This document shows positions 63,741-64,000 of a stretch of DNA of 64,000 nt, piece by piece. The translations under genes were made by a program, and so were the position numbers. The notes under the pieces are model-generated. The model was not told where the DNA came from. It saw only the letters and a program-made list of their open reading frames with translations, and did not search any database. The stretch comes from Bifidobacterium breve (GTDB lineage Bacteria > Actinomycetota > Actinomycetes > Nanopelagicales > Nanopelagicaceae). The stretch covers positions 62,001-126,000 of the forward strand of contig CAMAPN010000001.1 in assembly GCA_945860275.1 (NCBI GenBank), given 5' to 3'. Positions within the stretch are counted from its first letter, which is position 1. Each line of letters starts with the position of its first letter.

Positions 63741-64000
63741 GTGATACGCGCACTCTGGGTATTCGTACTTGGAGCCATCGCATCAGGGGGCTTTGCCCCA
63801 GTTGCACAATGGTGGCTATTTCCTCTAGCCCTTGCCTTCTTTATCGTCCATACGATTAACCAAAGAGCGGGTCGAAGAGCGCTCTTATCGTTTATGTTCG
63901 CACTAGGTTTCTTTGCGCCCATGCTCCACTGGTCAAGCAGTTTCGTAGGATCCCTACCGTGGCTATTACTCACCATCATGTCCGCACTTTTTTATATTCC
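63741..64000 (+). CDS. lnt: Apolipoprotein N-acyltransferase, N-terminal part (cut by window edge)
   Basis: GTG 63741 opens a frame that runs off the end of the window (86 codons). It encodes hydrophobic helices with the Lnt N-terminal pattern: GAIASGGFAPVAQWWLFPLALAFF and LGFFAPMLHWSSSFVG. The catalytic nitrilase-like domain lies outside. Lnt would acylate lipoproteins such as the cyclophilin encoded here. It starts 4 nt after the exonuclease gene. The track does not list it because it has no stop. Confidence 0.82.
   Translation, partial: MIRALWVFVLGAIASGGFAPVAQWWLFPLALAFFIVHTINQRAGRRALLSFMFALGFFAPMLHWSSSFVGSLPWLLLTIMSALFYI

Overview
The window is chromosomal core DNA from an actinobacterium with a compact genome and, judged by eye, a base composition near 50% G+C. 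The gene order rarA-alaS-ruvX-mltG-aroE-aroC-aroK-aroB-aroQ-efp-nusB-bldD-pyrR-pyrB-pyrC-carA-carB-pyrD-pyrF-mihF-gmk-rpoZ-coaBC-metK-priA-def-fmt-rsmB-rpe follows the Streptomyces/Mycobacterium chromosome almost gene for gene. Actinobacterial marker genes are present: BldD, mIHF, mycothiol ligase MshC, PafB/PafC, HelY and the DUF3090/SCO1664 pair. The modest G+C, overlapping genes, very short spacers and missing members of conserved clusters suggest a streamlined aquatic lineage, for example freshwater acI/Nanopelagicales. That placement is inference; nothing here fixes a genus.

Layout: (1) 1-12.3 kb: end of an upstream gene, RarA, alanyl-tRNA synthetase, RuvX, MltG, a complete late shikimate set (aroE, aroC, aroK, aroB, aroQ) with an orphan prepilin-type peptidase inside it, EF-P and NusB, then reverse-strand bldD. 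(2) 12.3-22.1 kb: an eight-gene pyrimidine operon (pyrR, B, C, carA, carB, pyrK, pyrD class 1B, pyrF) encoding every step from carbamoyl phosphate to UMP except pyrE, with a PyrR-binding loop just upstream of pyrR. (3) 22.1-31.3 kb: mihF, gmk, rpoZ, coaBC, metK, helicase-dead PriA, def-fmt-rsmB and rpe. (4) 31.3-46.4 kb: hisE-hisG, serB, an ABC ATPase, ung, a purine permease, a YczE-like protein, uppP, DUF554, two MDR-family oxidoreductases, an ABC-F protein, apt, tRNA-Leu(GAG), an M20 peptidase and an aldo/keto reductase. (5) 46.4-54.7 kb: the uncharacterised phosphatase/DUF3090/SCO1664 trio, then mshC, a PAC2 protein, metH and a HAD phosphatase. (6) 54.7-64 kb: a RecB-like nuclease, trmI, a lipoprotein cyclophilin, pafB-pafC, tatA-tatC, helY, a 5'-3' exonuclease and the start of lnt. 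The pupylation/proteasome block that normally lies between trmI and pafB is absent.

The strongest non-gene signal is at the start codons. At 18 starts a -10-like hexamer TANNNT lies exactly 6 or 7 nt upstream of ATG/GTG with no Shine-Dalgarno, the geometry of leaderless transcripts. Genes with a longer leader or an internal operon position tend to use an AGGAG-like site or an ATGA/GTGA overlap instead. Several divergent gene pairs are driven by back-to-back leaderless promoters only 20-40 nt apart; at recB-like/trmI the two -10 boxes overlap. One clear bidirectional hairpin terminator separates ung from the purine permease. I saw no CRISPR array, insertion sequence, prophage, rRNA or replication origin, and no non-coding stretch longer than about 150 nt.
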